Source: Nocardioides sp. JS614
GTDB taxonomy: Bacteria; Actinomycetota; Actinomycetes; Propionibacteriales; Nocardioidaceae
Direction of reading: 5' to 3'
Length of the DNA: 64,000 nt
Assembly: GCF_000015265.1 (NCBI RefSeq)
Contig: NC_008699.1
Span: 1,674,001 to 1,738,000, forward strand
Numbering within the stretch: position 1 is the stretch's first letter; each line of letters begins with the position of its first letter. A program made the position numbers and the translations under genes. Positions 18,807 through 26,590 of the stretch are shown here, one piece after another. Under the pieces are notes generated by a model, which saw only the letters and a list, made by a program, of their open reading frames with translations, did not search any database and was not told the DNA's origin.

Positions 18807-19552
18807 GAGCGGCACAGAACCTGAGGCGCTTCAGTCCGGCACCGCGGTGATAAGGACGTCGAACTCGTCGGGCGTCAGCGTCCGGGTCTTCTTGGTGACG
18901 ATCTTCGGCAGCTCGGTGTGCTCACACGGGTTGCTGATGATCAGCTGGTCGCGGACGGCCCGCTTGAAGATGGAGTGGAGCATCGTGTGGTACTTGCGGA
19001 TCGACCTGGCCGAGAGTCCCTCGGCGGCTGCCTGGGTCACCCAGTCCTGCACGAGCGACGAGGTGATCTGGTACATCGGCTTCTTGCCGAAGAACGGGAA
19101 GAAGTGCTTGTTGAGGTTCGACATGTAGGCGGCCAGCGTGGTGGCCTCGATGTGCTTGCTCGGCAGCCAGTGCTTCTCGACGTACTCCTGGAACGGGATG
19201 GCGCCCAGCGAGCGGTCGAACCACGAGCCGGCGTGGACCAGTTGCTCCTCGCGGTTGCCGGCGCGCTCGGCTGCGCGGCGCGACGAGTGCGTGCCGGCGG
19301 AGCGGATCCGACCGCCTGGGTCCCGGTACTGGGCCAGGAAGCGCGACGTTCCGTCGTCCCTCTTGCGCTCGACCACCCAAGCCATCGCCGTACCTCCAAT
19401 GTCAGCAGAGAATCAGCAAACGTTGCCGAAGGAGGGCGAAGGCCGGCGAAGGTTCGCGGAAACTCAAAAACATACTCTGACCTGCGATGATACCTCACAA
19501 AGCCTCACATTGAGCGTGGCTTGCAGAGCGGCTTGAGGCACTTCAGATTGCG

Positions 19553-19598
19553 CTCATAACCCAGAGGTCGCAGGTTCAAATCCTGCCCCCGCTACAAA
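19553..19598 (+). repeat. Attachment site: 3' half of tRNA-Met-like gene (copy 1)
   Basis: Forty-six bases from CTCATAACCC to GCTACAAA are identical to 42032-42077. They contain a CAT anticodon in its loop, the variable region, a T-arm (GCAGG-TTCAAAT-CCTGC) and the 3' acceptor strand CCCCGCT. The sequence before it cannot pair to form the 5' half, so this is not a complete tRNA gene. It fits a core site left by integration into a tRNA gene lying outside the window. Confidence 0.9.
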
Positions 19599-19956
19599 GG
19601 GAAACCACAGGTCAGAGCCGGGTTCGTGGGTTACCACGGGCCCGGTTCGTGTGTCCCACGTCAGCGCGGTGTCTGCTGACACTGCGTCAAGGTGAACCGG
19701 ATTGCGCTGCATAGCGAACGGCAGCAATGTCTGGCGAAGGTCTGCGGAATGTGAACCCGGGCGACCTCTTGATCGCTGACCCAGAGGTCGCTCCGGATGC
19801 GGTGCGGACATTGCAACTCCAGCCGTGAGTGCCCGCGACTATTTGCGCCCAACGACTGCCTCAGATGTCGAGTAGTGATGCCGCACCCTACGTGACCTGC
19901 GGAAACGTCGCTCAGAGGTGGTCTGGGGCCGCGCTGGGGCCGCACGTGGCCGTCTT
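19599..19956. other. Non-coding stretch after the attachment site
   Basis: About 360 bases with no convincing gene. It contains a short interrupted repeat pair around 19620-19660 (GGTTCGTGGG and GGTTCGTGTG) but no recognisable RNA, promoter or terminator. Open frames here are shadows. Confidence 0.5.
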
Positions 19957-20260
19957 TCACCTCGCCAACAGGGGGGGTCACTTGGGCGAGTTCGGCACCG
20001 TGGAGGTCGCGCTGACTCGAGGTCGTAGTCGGTCTGGATGTTGATCCAGAAGCGGTCATCGACACCGAGGGCCTTGGACAGCCGCAGGGCGGTGTCGGTG
20101 GTGAAGGCGCGCTTGCCGCGCACGATCTCGCCGATCCGGGTCTGGGGAGGCCGGTGGCCTGGGCGAGGCGGTACTGCGTGATGCCCAGCGGCTCCAGGAC
20201 CTCGGTCAGCAGGATCTCGCCGGGAGTGATCGCGTCGTGTGCCTTCGACGTGGTGGCCAT
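19957..20260 (-). pseudogene. higA: HigA-type antitoxin, frameshifted
   Basis: It starts as a normal HigA (Xre-family) antitoxin: ITPGEILLTEVLEPLGITQ, then YRLAQATGLP. The frame then breaks. A one-base loss in a C run shifts it; the next frame holds TRIGEIVRGKRAFTTDTA and LGVDDRFWINIQTDYDLE. A one-base gain returns it to DLHGAELAQVTP, and a further C gain in a 7-C run hides the ending. The three indels account for 304 bases where 303 would give a 100-residue protein. Either it is a decayed gene or two of the three (C runs) are sequencing errors. Confidence 0.8.
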
Positions 20261-20261
20261 G

Positions 20262-20460
20262 TTCGGTCTCCTCTCCTTGGTTGGGGGAGTGGTAGGCGGT
20301 GATCTCGACGTCGTGTGCTCCCTTGTCGGTCGAGACGAAGCAGATGCGGAACTGGTCGTTAATGCGGATGGAGTGCTGGCCGGCTTGTCGCCGACCAGCT
20401 TCTCCCGACGGCCGGGTGGCTACTGCAGGCTGTTCAGTTCTGAGGCCGCGTTGAGGATTG
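20262..20460 (-). pseudogene. higB: HigB/RelE-type toxin remnant
   Basis: Upstream of higA on the same strand, pieces of a HigB toxin are visible: LNAASELNSLQ, then an in-frame stop, PPG and REKLVGDK, a frame change, and QHSIRINDQFRICFVSTD followed by DVEITAYH. These are the conserved C-terminal landmarks of the family. The N-terminal third is missing. With the frameshifted higA this is a dead toxin-antitoxin locus at the left edge of element 2. Confidence 0.75.
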
Positions 20461-20649
20461 GCGACGGTGTTCGTCCTCCGTTTGGGGAGCGTGGCTGTTG
20501 GCCAGGCCCTTTGGGCGGCTTTGCGGGGTCCTCGGAGACGCGCCGATTGTCGGGTAGGTGTGGTGCACGATCCGAATTCGTTTGGTCATTGCCAGGGGTA
20601 GCTGCGCGCTCGTCGCTGTGCAGGAAGCCGAACTCAACCCAAGGAGCGC

Positions 20650-22026
20650 TCACCTTTGCCGAAGCAGGTCGTCAACCCGGGTGAGACTCAGGGCCTGGCT
20701 CTGGTCAGGGGGCGTCGTCGCTTTCTGGTCCTCGGGGGCGCGGGAATACGGCAGGCGTGAGCGGTCCTGCACGCCTGAAGTGGGGCCGGTGCCTAGTTCG
20801 AGCGGTCGGGCGCTGACGAGCTCCGTGGCGAGGGCGAGGAGGGCCAGCCAGCCGGCGGCGATGAGGCAGGCGGCGATGATGTCGGTGGTCCAGTGGTAGC
20901 CGAGGTACACGCGACTCGCGCCGACCGCGGCCACGACCAGTGCGGCAAAGGCTGCCGCTCCGATCTGGCTGACGCGGGTCATCCGGGGCCAGGCCAGCCA
21001 CACGACGGCGACGACGAGGGTCGCTGTCATCAGGGTGTGCCCGGACGGGAAGGAGTATCCGTGGTCGACCGGCCCAAGCACGATGTGGGGCCCGGGCCGG
21101 TGGCGTGACACCAGTTGTTTGATCCCGATCGTGAGCGCTGCTGCGCCAGTCATCGCTGTCGTGAGGATCAGCGCCGACCGGCGGTGTTGAGTGGTCCACA
21201 GGAACACGATCAGGACCCCGGCGAGGATCGCGACAACCACCTCGCCCCCCAAGAAGCTGAGCGCGCGCGCCACGGGCGTCAGTGTCGCGTCTCGGTGCGC
21301 GACCACTGCGGCTGCCACCCGGGGGTCCGAGGCGGCGGGTCCGTCGTGCTCGCCGGCGGCATCGGCAAGCCCGAGCACGAGGGCCGCGCTGGCTGCGGCG
21401 CCGGAAGCGAGTGCCCAAGGCCGGAGCCATGTCCGCCTTCGCAGCAGGGCTAGGCCGGCTGGCGTCAGCGACAGCACGATGATCCCGACTGTGATGAGCT
21501 CGATGTGGTGCCGTACTGGTCCGATGCCGCCGAACAGGTACCCGGCGCCCAGCATGGACGCACACCACAGTGTCGCGCCGAGAACGTTGTAAGTGGTGAA
21601 GTGACCCCGTCTCATTCGGGCGGCACCTGCTGCCACGGGCGTGAACGTTCGAGCGAGGGGGACGAAACGCGCGAGGATCACGGCGCGGGGGCCGTGTCTC
21701 GCGAAGAACATTGTGGCATTCTCGAGATGTCGGGGGTCGAGCAGGCGAGACTGTGGTCGGCTGAGCACGCGGGGTCCGTAGCGGCGTCCGACGAGGTAGC
21801 CGACTTGGTCGCCCGCGGCGGCGGCGGTCGTGACGGCCGGGACGATTACCCAGATTGGCACACCGAGGTCCCCGTGTGCCACCAGCAGTCCGGCGGTGAA
21901 CAGCAGTGAGTCGCCGGGCAGGAAGAACCCGAACAGCAGCCCTGTCTCGGCGAAGACGACGCCGAGCACGAGGATGACTGCGAACGGTCCCAGCGTGGAC
22001 AGCAGCGCGTCGAGATGGCCGCTCAC
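20650..22026 (-). CDS. DedA-PAP2 fusion membrane phosphatase
   Basis: A 458-residue membrane protein from a GTG at 22026. Residues 1-200 are a DedA/VTT domain (GLLFGFFLPGDSLLF, GYLVGRRYGPR, FFARHGPRAVILARFVP). Residues 230-420 form a type 2 phosphatidic acid phosphatase with K303 in KQLVSRHRP, PSGH near 325 and SRVYLGYHWTTD. PAP2 enzymes remove phosphate from undecaprenyl pyrophosphate or phosphatidate, and DedA proteins move polyprenyl phosphate or phospholipids across the membrane. The fusion could recycle lipid carriers, which suits the glycosyltransferases in this island. The C-terminal 40 residues look disordered. Confidence 0.9.
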   Translation of the reverse strand: MSGHLDALLSTLGPFAVILVLGVVFAETGLLFGFFLPGDSLLFTAGLLVAHGDLGVPIWVIVPAVTTAAAAGDQVGYLVGRRYGPRVLSRPQSRLLDPRHLENATMFFARHGPRAVILARFVPLARTFTPVAAGAARMRRGHFTTYNVLGATLWCASMLGAGYLFGGIGPVRHHIELITVGIIVLSLTPAGLALLRRRTWLRPWALASGAAASAALVLGLADAAGEHDGPAASDPRVAAAVVAHRDATLTPVARALSFLGGEVVVAILAGVLIVFLWTTQHRRSALILTTAMTGAAALTIGIKQLVSRHRPGPHIVLGPVDHGYSFPSGHTLMTATLVVAVVWLAWPRMTRVSQIGAAAFAALVVAAVGASRVYLGYHWTTDIIAACLIAAGWLALLALATELVSARPLELGTGPTSGVQDRSRLPYSRAPEDQKATTPPDQSQALSLTRVDDLLRQR

Positions 22027-22102
22027 GACGGGCCCACGGGGGGCTGCGTGGGGGGCGAGGTGCTGGCGAGGCGTTGGCGGGGGAGGGGCGCCGGAAGGCC
22101 GA

Positions 22103-22507
22103 TCACGCGACGCCGGCCCGGCCGTAGTCGTCAGCGAGCCTGACGATGTCGTCCTCGCGCGTTTCTGCCCCCCACTGCACCTCGATCACCAGGAGTTCCT
22201 CGTCGTGCTGGTTCGCGAGTCGATGTGCTGAGCAGCGAGGTACGTGCGCCGTCTCCCCCGGCGATGCCAGCCAGGAGCGAGTGCCGACCTGGCAGGTGGC
22301 GATTCCGGCCACCACTATCCAGGCCTCGGCTCGGAAGTGGTGCTGCTGCAGGGACAAGCGGGCGTGGGGGTGGACGTGAAGTCGCTTCACCTTGAAGCCG
22401 GGGCCTTCATCTAGAACGAGCCAGTCGCCCCACGGGCGTACGTCGGCCTGCCTCCGCGCGAGGCTGGTGATGGCGGCCGACGGCTCTCGAAACCTCCAGG
22501 TCCTCAT
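22103..22507 (-). CDS. Mannose-6-phosphate isomerase-like cupin
   Basis: A 134-residue single cupin. The ATG at 22507 is preferred over a longer frame that would read into GtrA. RPWGDWLVLDEGPGFKVKR and LSLQQHHFRAEAWIVVAG are typical of the type II PMI C-terminal cupin, with H residues HVHPH and HHF as probable metal ligands. Type II PMI supplies mannose 6-phosphate for GDP-mannose synthesis, but stand-alone cupins of this kind are not proven isomerases. A TGTCAG direct repeat lies in the 49-bp gap to gtrA. Confidence 0.75.
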   Translation of the reverse strand: MRTWRFREPSAAITSLARRQADVRPWGDWLVLDEGPGFKVKRLHVHPHARLSLQQHHFRAEAWIVVAGIATCQVGTRSWLASPGETAHVPRCSAHRLANQHDEELLVIEVQWGAETREDDIVRLADDYGRAGVA

Positions 22508-22531
22508 GCTCCTAAAGCTAGGAACCCGATG

Positions 22532-22549
22532 CTGACACGCACCTGACAG
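22532..22549 (-). promoter_or_regulatory. TGTCAG direct repeat upstream of the cupin
   Basis: On the coding strand of the cupin, TGTCAG-N5-TGTCAG appears with an 11-bp period (forward CTGACACGCACCTGACAG). This is the usual layout for an OmpR/PhoB-type dimer. The same hexamer forms the palindrome in front of the 23115 response regulator, suggesting that regulator binds here. Confidence 0.5.
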
Positions 22550-22556
22550 CAAGGGG

Positions 22557-23021
22557 TTACACGTTCGGGTCGGTGAAGACGAACCGCCGGTAGCTCCAGA
22601 AGCGGAACGCAGTGCCGAGCACCAAACCAACGACGTTGGCCGAGATGTTGTCCGCGAGCCGACTGGTCAGGCCCAGGACGTCGTGGGAAACGACCAGACA
22701 TGCGACGGAGATGGCCAGGCCGACCAGGTTGAACCCCACGAAGAGAGTGATCTTCCGGTGTCGATCGGCGCCGAAGCGACCGCGCCAGGTGATCTGCCGG
22801 TTGCCCACGTAGGTCACGAGCATCGCCACGGCGACCGCGAGGCAGCGCGCCGCCCACGGATGCCACGTCGAGAATGGCGGCGTCGAGAGAAGGATGTTGA
22901 ACACCACCACGTCGACGACGTACGCGACCCCTCCGACCCCGAGGAAGGTCACCAGCTCGGCGAGCCGTGGGCCGAGCAGGGGGGTCCTTGCGATGCGGGG
23001 CAGGTCCTCGGTGGTTACCAC
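22557..23021 (-). CDS. GtrA-family membrane protein
   Basis: A 154-residue protein from a GTG at 23021; an upstream ATG at 23087 would run through the palindromic operator, so I prefer the shorter form. It has four membrane segments: FLGVGGVAYVVDVVVFNIL, CLAVAVAMLVTYVGNRQ, ITLFVGFNLVGLAISVA and ISANVVGLVLGTAFRFWSYR. GtrA proteins are thought to flip polyprenyl-phosphate sugars. The polyprenol-mannose synthase and GT39 elsewhere in the island give it a plausible partner set. Confidence 0.85.
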   Translation of the reverse strand: MVTTEDLPRIARTPLLGPRLAELVTFLGVGGVAYVVDVVVFNILLSTPPFSTWHPWAARCLAVAVAMLVTYVGNRQITWRGRFGADRHRKITLFVGFNLVGLAISVACLVVSHDVLGLTSRLADNISANVVGLVLGTAFRFWSYRRFVFTDPNV

Positions 23022-23039
23022 AGGTCCACACTGTCGGGT

Positions 23040-23065
23040 GATCCTGTCAGCAGGCTGACAGGATC
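23040..23065. promoter_or_regulatory. Perfect 12-bp palindrome between gtrA and response regulator 1
   Basis: GATCCTGTCAGC, an AG spacer, then GCTGACAGGATC. It lies 50 bp before the response regulator start and 19 bp before the gtrA start, where a shared operator would be expected. It contains the TGTCAG hexamer seen before the cupin. It could also form a hairpin in RNA, but no T-run follows. Confidence 0.5.
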
Positions 23066-23114
23066 CACGGTGTTGAGTGGGATTCATCCGGGGCAGCGGG
23101 AAAGGAGTCGGTCG

Positions 23115-23795
23115 GTGAGGGTGCTGGTCGTCGAGGATGAGGCCAGGTTGGCCGCCTCGCTCAAGGCGGGGCTGGAGGCCGAGGGCTTCGCCGTCGACGT
23201 AGCCGCGGACGGCGGAGAGGCGCTCTGGTATGCCGAGGAGACCAGCTACGACGTGATCCTGCTCGACGTCATGCTGCCGGTGCTTAACGGCTACGAGGTC
23301 TGCCGGCGTCTCCGCGAGCGGGAGGTCTGGACGCCCATCCTCATGCTCACCGCTCGAGACGAGGAGCTCGACGAGATCGAGGGTCTCGACCAGGGCGCTG
23401 ATGACTATGTCACCAAGCCGTTCAGCTTCGACATCCTGTTAGCTCGGATCAGGTCGCTGGTGCGTCGTGGGGCCACAGAACGTCCGACCATCCTCGAGGT
23501 AGGCGATCTGCGTTACGACCCTGCCCGCAAGGCGGTGTCGCGGGCGGGCCAGCCCATCGACCTGACCTCGCGCGAGCTTGCGTTGATGGCCTTCTTCATG
23601 CGCCGCGCCGGGGATGTGCTGACCAAGTTGGAGATCTTGGAGAACGTGTGGGACTTCGCCTTCGAGGGTGATCCCAACATCGTGGAGGTTTACGTCGGAC
23701 GCCTGCGACGCAAGGTGGACAAGCCGTTCGGGTGCGCCGACCTCGAGACCTTCCGCGGGACCGGGTATCGCCTCCGGGTTCCGGAGGTCCCGTGA
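23115..23795 (+). CDS. OmpR/PhoB-family response regulator (system 1)
   Basis: A 226-residue protein starting at GTG with AAAGGAG upstream. The receiver has VVEDEARL, phosphoacceptor D51 in LLDVML, T in LMLTARD and K in VTKPFSF. The C-terminal winged helix contains LTSRELALMAFFMRR and NIVEVYVGRLRRKVD. Its stop overlaps the kinase start by 4 nt (GTGA), so the pair is coupled. The palindrome at 23040-23065 suggests autoregulation. The signal is unknown. Confidence 0.95.
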   Translation: MRVLVVEDEARLAASLKAGLEAEGFAVDVAADGGEALWYAEETSYDVILLDVMLPVLNGYEVCRRLREREVWTPILMLTARDEELDEIEGLDQGADDYVTKPFSFDILLARIRSLVRRGATERPTILEVGDLRYDPARKAVSRAGQPIDLTSRELALMAFFMRRAGDVLTKLEILENVWDFAFEGDPNIVEVYVGRLRRKVDKPFGCADLETFRGTGYRLRVPEVP

Positions 23796-25153
23796 GCCGC
23801 GTCGAGCCGGGGACGCCCCAGGGGGGCTGGGGGCGACGCGTGCTGGCCCCGGTGCGGGTGCGCGTCACTCTTGCCGCGACCAGCGTGGCCCTGGTGGTCG
23901 GAGTCGTCGGTGCGGTGCTCTTCGTGGCATCCCTGCACCGCGACCTGGAGCGTGCGCTGGTCGCCTCGGCCCGCCAGCAGGTGGAGACGATCACCGCGCA
24001 GCTCGAGAACGGTTCCACCCCGGCGCAGGCGGCCGTCACGGCGCGCGACGACGTGATCACCCAGATCCTGTCACCGAGGGGCGAGATCATCGGCAGCGAC
24101 CATCCGAAGATCTCGACGCGGCTGCGGGACTCAGCGGGGGTGTCCACCTCGGTCCAGGTGACAGGGCTCGACGACACCTATGTCGTCGTCGCCGCTGTGG
24201 CACCTTCGGGTGAGCTGGTCACCGTTGCACACTCCCAGGAGCAACTCGCTCAGGCGAGGAGGACGGCGGAGACACTGTTGACCGTCGCACTGCCGCTCGG
24301 GCTCGCCCTCTTGGCGGCTGCGGTGTGGCTGGCGGTGGGACAGGCTTTGAGGCCCGTGGAGTCGATGCGTCGGGAGGCCGCGCAGATCACCACCGCACAC
24401 CAGGACCGACGACTGCCGGTGCCGCAAGGCGGCGATGAGATCTCCCGGTTGGCGTTGACACTGAACCAGATGCTCGAGCGCATCGGTTCCTCCCAACGTG
24501 CCCAGCGCCAGTTCGCCTCCGACGCCTCCCACGAGCTGCGCTCACCGCTGGCCGTGATCCGCCAGCTCGCCGAGGTCGCGCGCCGGCACCCCGACCAAGC
24601 TGACGTCGTCACCTTGACGAACGAGATCCTGGCTGAGGAAGGGCGCATGGAGGAACTGGTGGCCGCGCTCCTGACGCTGGCGAGGCTCGAGGACCGGGAT
24701 CCAGCCACGAGCCACCTGGTCGATCTCGATGACGTGGTGCTCGCTGAGGTGAAGCGTGCCCGTCCGGCCAGCGGTCCGGAGATCGATGCGACCGGCGTAG
24801 GGGCAGGGCAGGTCCGTGGCGAGGAGGTCCTCTTCGGGCAGGTGGTCCGCAACCTGCTCAGCAACGCCCTACGCCACGCACGCTCCCGCGTCCAGGTGTC
24901 CCTCGACGAGGTGGACAGCCGGGTGCGCCTGGTGGTCGCCGACGACGGCCCAGGCATCCCTGTCTCCGAACGCGAGCGCGTCTTCGGGCGGTTCGTCCGC
25001 CTCGACGATGCACGCGCGCGCGACGAAGGTGGCGCAGGTCTGGGGCTCGCGATCGTCGAGAGGGTCGTCACCGGCCTGCAGGGGTCGGTCGCCGTGGATG
25101 AGGCCCCCGGTGGAGGAGCCAGGTTCACCGTGACGCTGCCCGCAGCCGGCTGA
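23792..25153 (+). CDS. Membrane sensor histidine kinase (system 1)
   Basis: A 453-residue HisKA kinase. Two membrane segments (about residues 25-48 and 165-190) flank an extracytoplasmic sensor of about 115 residues, followed by HAMP. The H box is SHELRSPLA with H247. N, G1 and G2 boxes appear as NLLSNALRHA, DDGPGI and GAGLGLAI. It partners the response regulator just upstream and ends before a strong hairpin terminator. The sensor domain has no recognised fold. Confidence 0.95.
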   Translation: MSRVEPGTPQGGWGRRVLAPVRVRVTLAATSVALVVGVVGAVLFVASLHRDLERALVASARQQVETITAQLENGSTPAQAAVTARDDVITQILSPRGEIIGSDHPKISTRLRDSAGVSTSVQVTGLDDTYVVVAAVAPSGELVTVAHSQEQLAQARRTAETLLTVALPLGLALLAAAVWLAVGQALRPVESMRREAAQITTAHQDRRLPVPQGGDEISRLALTLNQMLERIGSSQRAQRQFASDASHELRSPLAVIRQLAEVARRHPDQADVVTLTNEILAEEGRMEELVAALLTLARLEDRDPATSHLVDLDDVVLAEVKRARPASGPEIDATGVGAGQVRGEEVLFGQVVRNLLSNALRHARSRVQVSLDEVDSRVRLVVADDGPGIPVSERERVFGRFVRLDDARARDEGGAGLGLAIVERVVTGLQGSVAVDEAPGGGARFTVTLPAAG

Positions 25154-25190
25154 CCTTGCTGGGTCACGCCGCACCGTCCGGCAAACGGAA

Positions 25191-25222
25191 GTGCCGCGTC
25201 CGCCGATCGGCGGACGCGGCAC
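25191..25222. terminator. Strong bidirectional hairpin
   Basis: A 14-bp perfect stem GTGCCGCGTCCGCC with a GATC loop and its complement, between the convergent kinase 1 and 25249 genes. It should serve both strands; no long T-run follows. Confidence 0.85.
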
Positions 25223-25248
25223 GTGCGCCCGTGTGCGGCGGGAGGGGC

Positions 25249-25695
25249 TCAGCTGGCGCCGGCGCTGGCTCCGTGGCCGACCACGGTGACCGGGACGCCG
25301 AGGTGGCCCAGCCGGTGTTGCAGGTCCTGGTGCAGACGCACCGTGAGCGCGTGTTCATGGACCGCGAGCATGATCTCGTCGATCGGCTCCGCGTTCAGCA
25401 CGTGCTCCAGGGTGTCCATCGGGTCGTGCTGGACCGAGACCGAGCCGACCACGTGGCCTCCGGCGGCCCGTTCGAGCTCTGGCAGTGCCGCCCGCAGCAC
25501 CTGTTCTGCCGCGGCTGCCTTGTCGTGGCGTTCGGGGTGGAGGAGGTGGACCTCGGCGCGGGCCGGGTTCGGGATGACGACACGGAACTGTGCCGGGGAC
25601 TGCGCCGTCCGTTGCTTGATCGCCTCGAGCAGCTCGGGGTTGGGGTCGGCCGTGTCGGTGACGATTAGGACGCGATGGGGGTGGGTGTCGTTCAC
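25249..25695 (-). CDS. Universal-stress-like small cytoplasmic protein
   Basis: A 148-residue protein from a GTG at 25695 with AAGGAG upstream. It opens HRVLIVTDTADPNPELLEAI, has RVVIPNPARAEVHLLHPER in the middle and PIDEIMLAVHEHAL later, and ends VPVTVVGHG. The alternating strand/helix order suggests a USP-like Rossmann fold but I do not see a clear ATP motif. It follows the COG4705 membrane protein by 26 bp and is probably co-transcribed. Confidence 0.65.
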   Translation of the reverse strand: MNDTHPHRVLIVTDTADPNPELLEAIKQRTAQSPAQFRVVIPNPARAEVHLLHPERHDKAAAAEQVLRAALPELERAAGGHVVGSVSVQHDPMDTLEHVLNAEPIDEIMLAVHEHALTVRLHQDLQHRLGHLGVPVTVVGHGASAGAS

Positions 25696-25721
25696 GGGTT
25701 TCTCCTTGTCCAGGTTGTGGG

Positions 25722-26522
25722 TCAGGCCTCGATGAGCCGCGGTTCTTCCTCGGTGCGGTCCACCTTGGTGATGCTCAGATAGACCACGGTGGCCGTGATG
25801 GCGCCCAGGAAGAGCACCGAGGTCCACAACGTGCCGAGGCCGAGCCCGCCCTCGGCGCGAGGAGCGGACAGGAAGTCGCCGATGTTGGCGCCCAGCGGTC
25901 GGGTGAGGATGTAGGCCAGCCAGAAGGACAGCACCGGCCCCATCAGGCCGGTTCGCCACCCGAGGAAGACGGCGGCGATGAGACCCGCGGGGAGCAGGAT
26001 CGAGGGGCCGGGGCCCCAGCCGGTGAGGTCCAGCGTCCAGTCGCCGACGGCGGTGCCCAGGGCGAAGGTCACGAGCACCACCAGCCAGTACCAGGCCTCA
26101 CGTTGGGTGGTGTTGATCGAGTGGATCGACAGCGTGCGCTCACGGGCGTACCAGAGGCTGAAGACGACGGCGAGGAGGACCGAGAAGGTCACCGAGCTGA
26201 TCCACAGAGGTACGCCGCGCGCGTCGGTGAGGTTGTCGGTGAGCAAGGTGCCCACCACGCTGATCAGCACCACAGTGAGCCAGTAGATCCAGGGGACGTA
26301 GCGCGGCTGCCGGAACTGGATGACCAGCGCGACGACGAGGGCGGCGCCGAAGAGCAGCGTGGTGTTGGTCAGGCCGAAGCCGAGGGTCTCGTTGATGTAG
26401 TCGGCGAAGCTCTCTCCCACTGTGGTGCAGAGGATCTTGATGACCCAGAACCAGAAGATGACCTCGGGGACCTTGTTCGCCAGACGGCGAGTGACGGTGT
26501 CGGTGCTCATGCGGGCAACCAT
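25722..26522 (-). CDS. COG4705-family integral membrane protein
   Basis: A 266-residue protein with about eight membrane segments. Starts at 26522 or 26510 are both possible; neither has a good ribosome site. NKVPEVIFWFWVIKILCTT, VGESFADYINETLGFG and a WYARERTLSIHSINT loop match COG4705, a family without assigned function, sometimes annotated as membrane-anchored. A TTCAGG-type repeat lies 13-28 bp upstream, so regulation by two-component system 2 is likely. It is followed by the USP-like gene. Confidence 0.85.
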   Translation of the reverse strand: MVARMSTDTVTRRLANKVPEVIFWFWVIKILCTTVGESFADYINETLGFGLTNTTLLFGAALVVALVIQFRQPRYVPWIYWLTVVLISVVGTLLTDNLTDARGVPLWISSVTFSVLLAVVFSLWYARERTLSIHSINTTQREAWYWLVVLVTFALGTAVGDWTLDLTGWGPGPSILLPAGLIAAVFLGWRTGLMGPVLSFWLAYILTRPLGANIGDFLSAPRAEGGLGLGTLWTSVLFLGAITATVVYLSITKVDRTEEEPRLIEA

Positions 26523-26534
26523 GACGGTCTCGAC

Positions 26535-26550
26535 CTGACTCTCACCTGAA
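26535..26550 (-). promoter_or_regulatory. TTCAGG-type direct repeat before COG4705 gene
   Basis: On the coding strand, TTCAGG-TGAGA-GTCAG: two TCAG cores 11 bp apart, in the same orientation to the gene as the three other TTCAGG sites in this island. Confidence 0.5.
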
Positions 26551-26590
26551 CCGGCGACGACGCGGTGCCGCGTGAATCTCGCCGCCCCGG

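Larger units (their letters stand above)
17474..18833 (+). mobile_element. IS3-family insertion sequence, 1360 bp
   Basis: Terminal inverted repeats TGAAGCGCCCCAGGTT (left, 17474-17489) and its complement at 18818-18833 differ at one base in 16. The insert is flanked by direct GTC triplets at 17471-17473 and 18834-18836, a 3-bp target duplication typical of IS3. It carries orfA and orfB in a -1 relationship. The clean flanks and intact-looking DDE transposase argue for a fairly recent insertion. Confidence 0.95.
16904..19385 (-). pseudogene. Tyrosine integrase of element 1, interrupted by an IS3 element
   Basis: The N-terminal half (start ATG at 19385, GGAGG upstream, MAWVVERKRDDG) runs to VPD, where the IS begins. 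The C-terminal half resumes at RYRLMVETA and ends at 16904. Removing the IS (17474-18833) and one copy of the 3-bp duplication restores one frame of 372 codons, very close to the intact 368-residue paralogue at 40744-41850. The catalytic arginine lies in TGMRWGEL; HDLRHAHASW and QKYLHAL hold the other active-site residues, all on the far side of the insertion. The product should be inactive. The site-side position beside the tRNA repeat identifies it as the element's own integrase. Confidence 0.93.
1..19598. mobile_element. Right part of a conjugative integrated element (element 1)
   Basis: Inferred boundaries: the right edge is a 46-bp tRNA 3'-half repeat at 19553-19598, next to a broken tyrosine integrase. 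The left end lies outside the window. Cargo order is relaxase, DUF932, ParB, a three-gene unknown operon, DUF3644, Mrr, a split restriction-modification set, then integrase. Relaxase plus integrase plus tRNA-derived repeat is the usual make-up of an integrative and conjugative element. Coupling and secretion genes are not in the window and may lie to the left. The integrase is interrupted by an IS, so excision would need help in trans. Confidence 0.75.

Noticed and set aside
19553..19598. Possible complete tRNA-Met gene
   Set aside because: Only the anticodon loop to the acceptor 3' strand is present. Upstream bases cannot form the D-arm or pair with the anticodon and acceptor stems; the same holds at 42032-42077.
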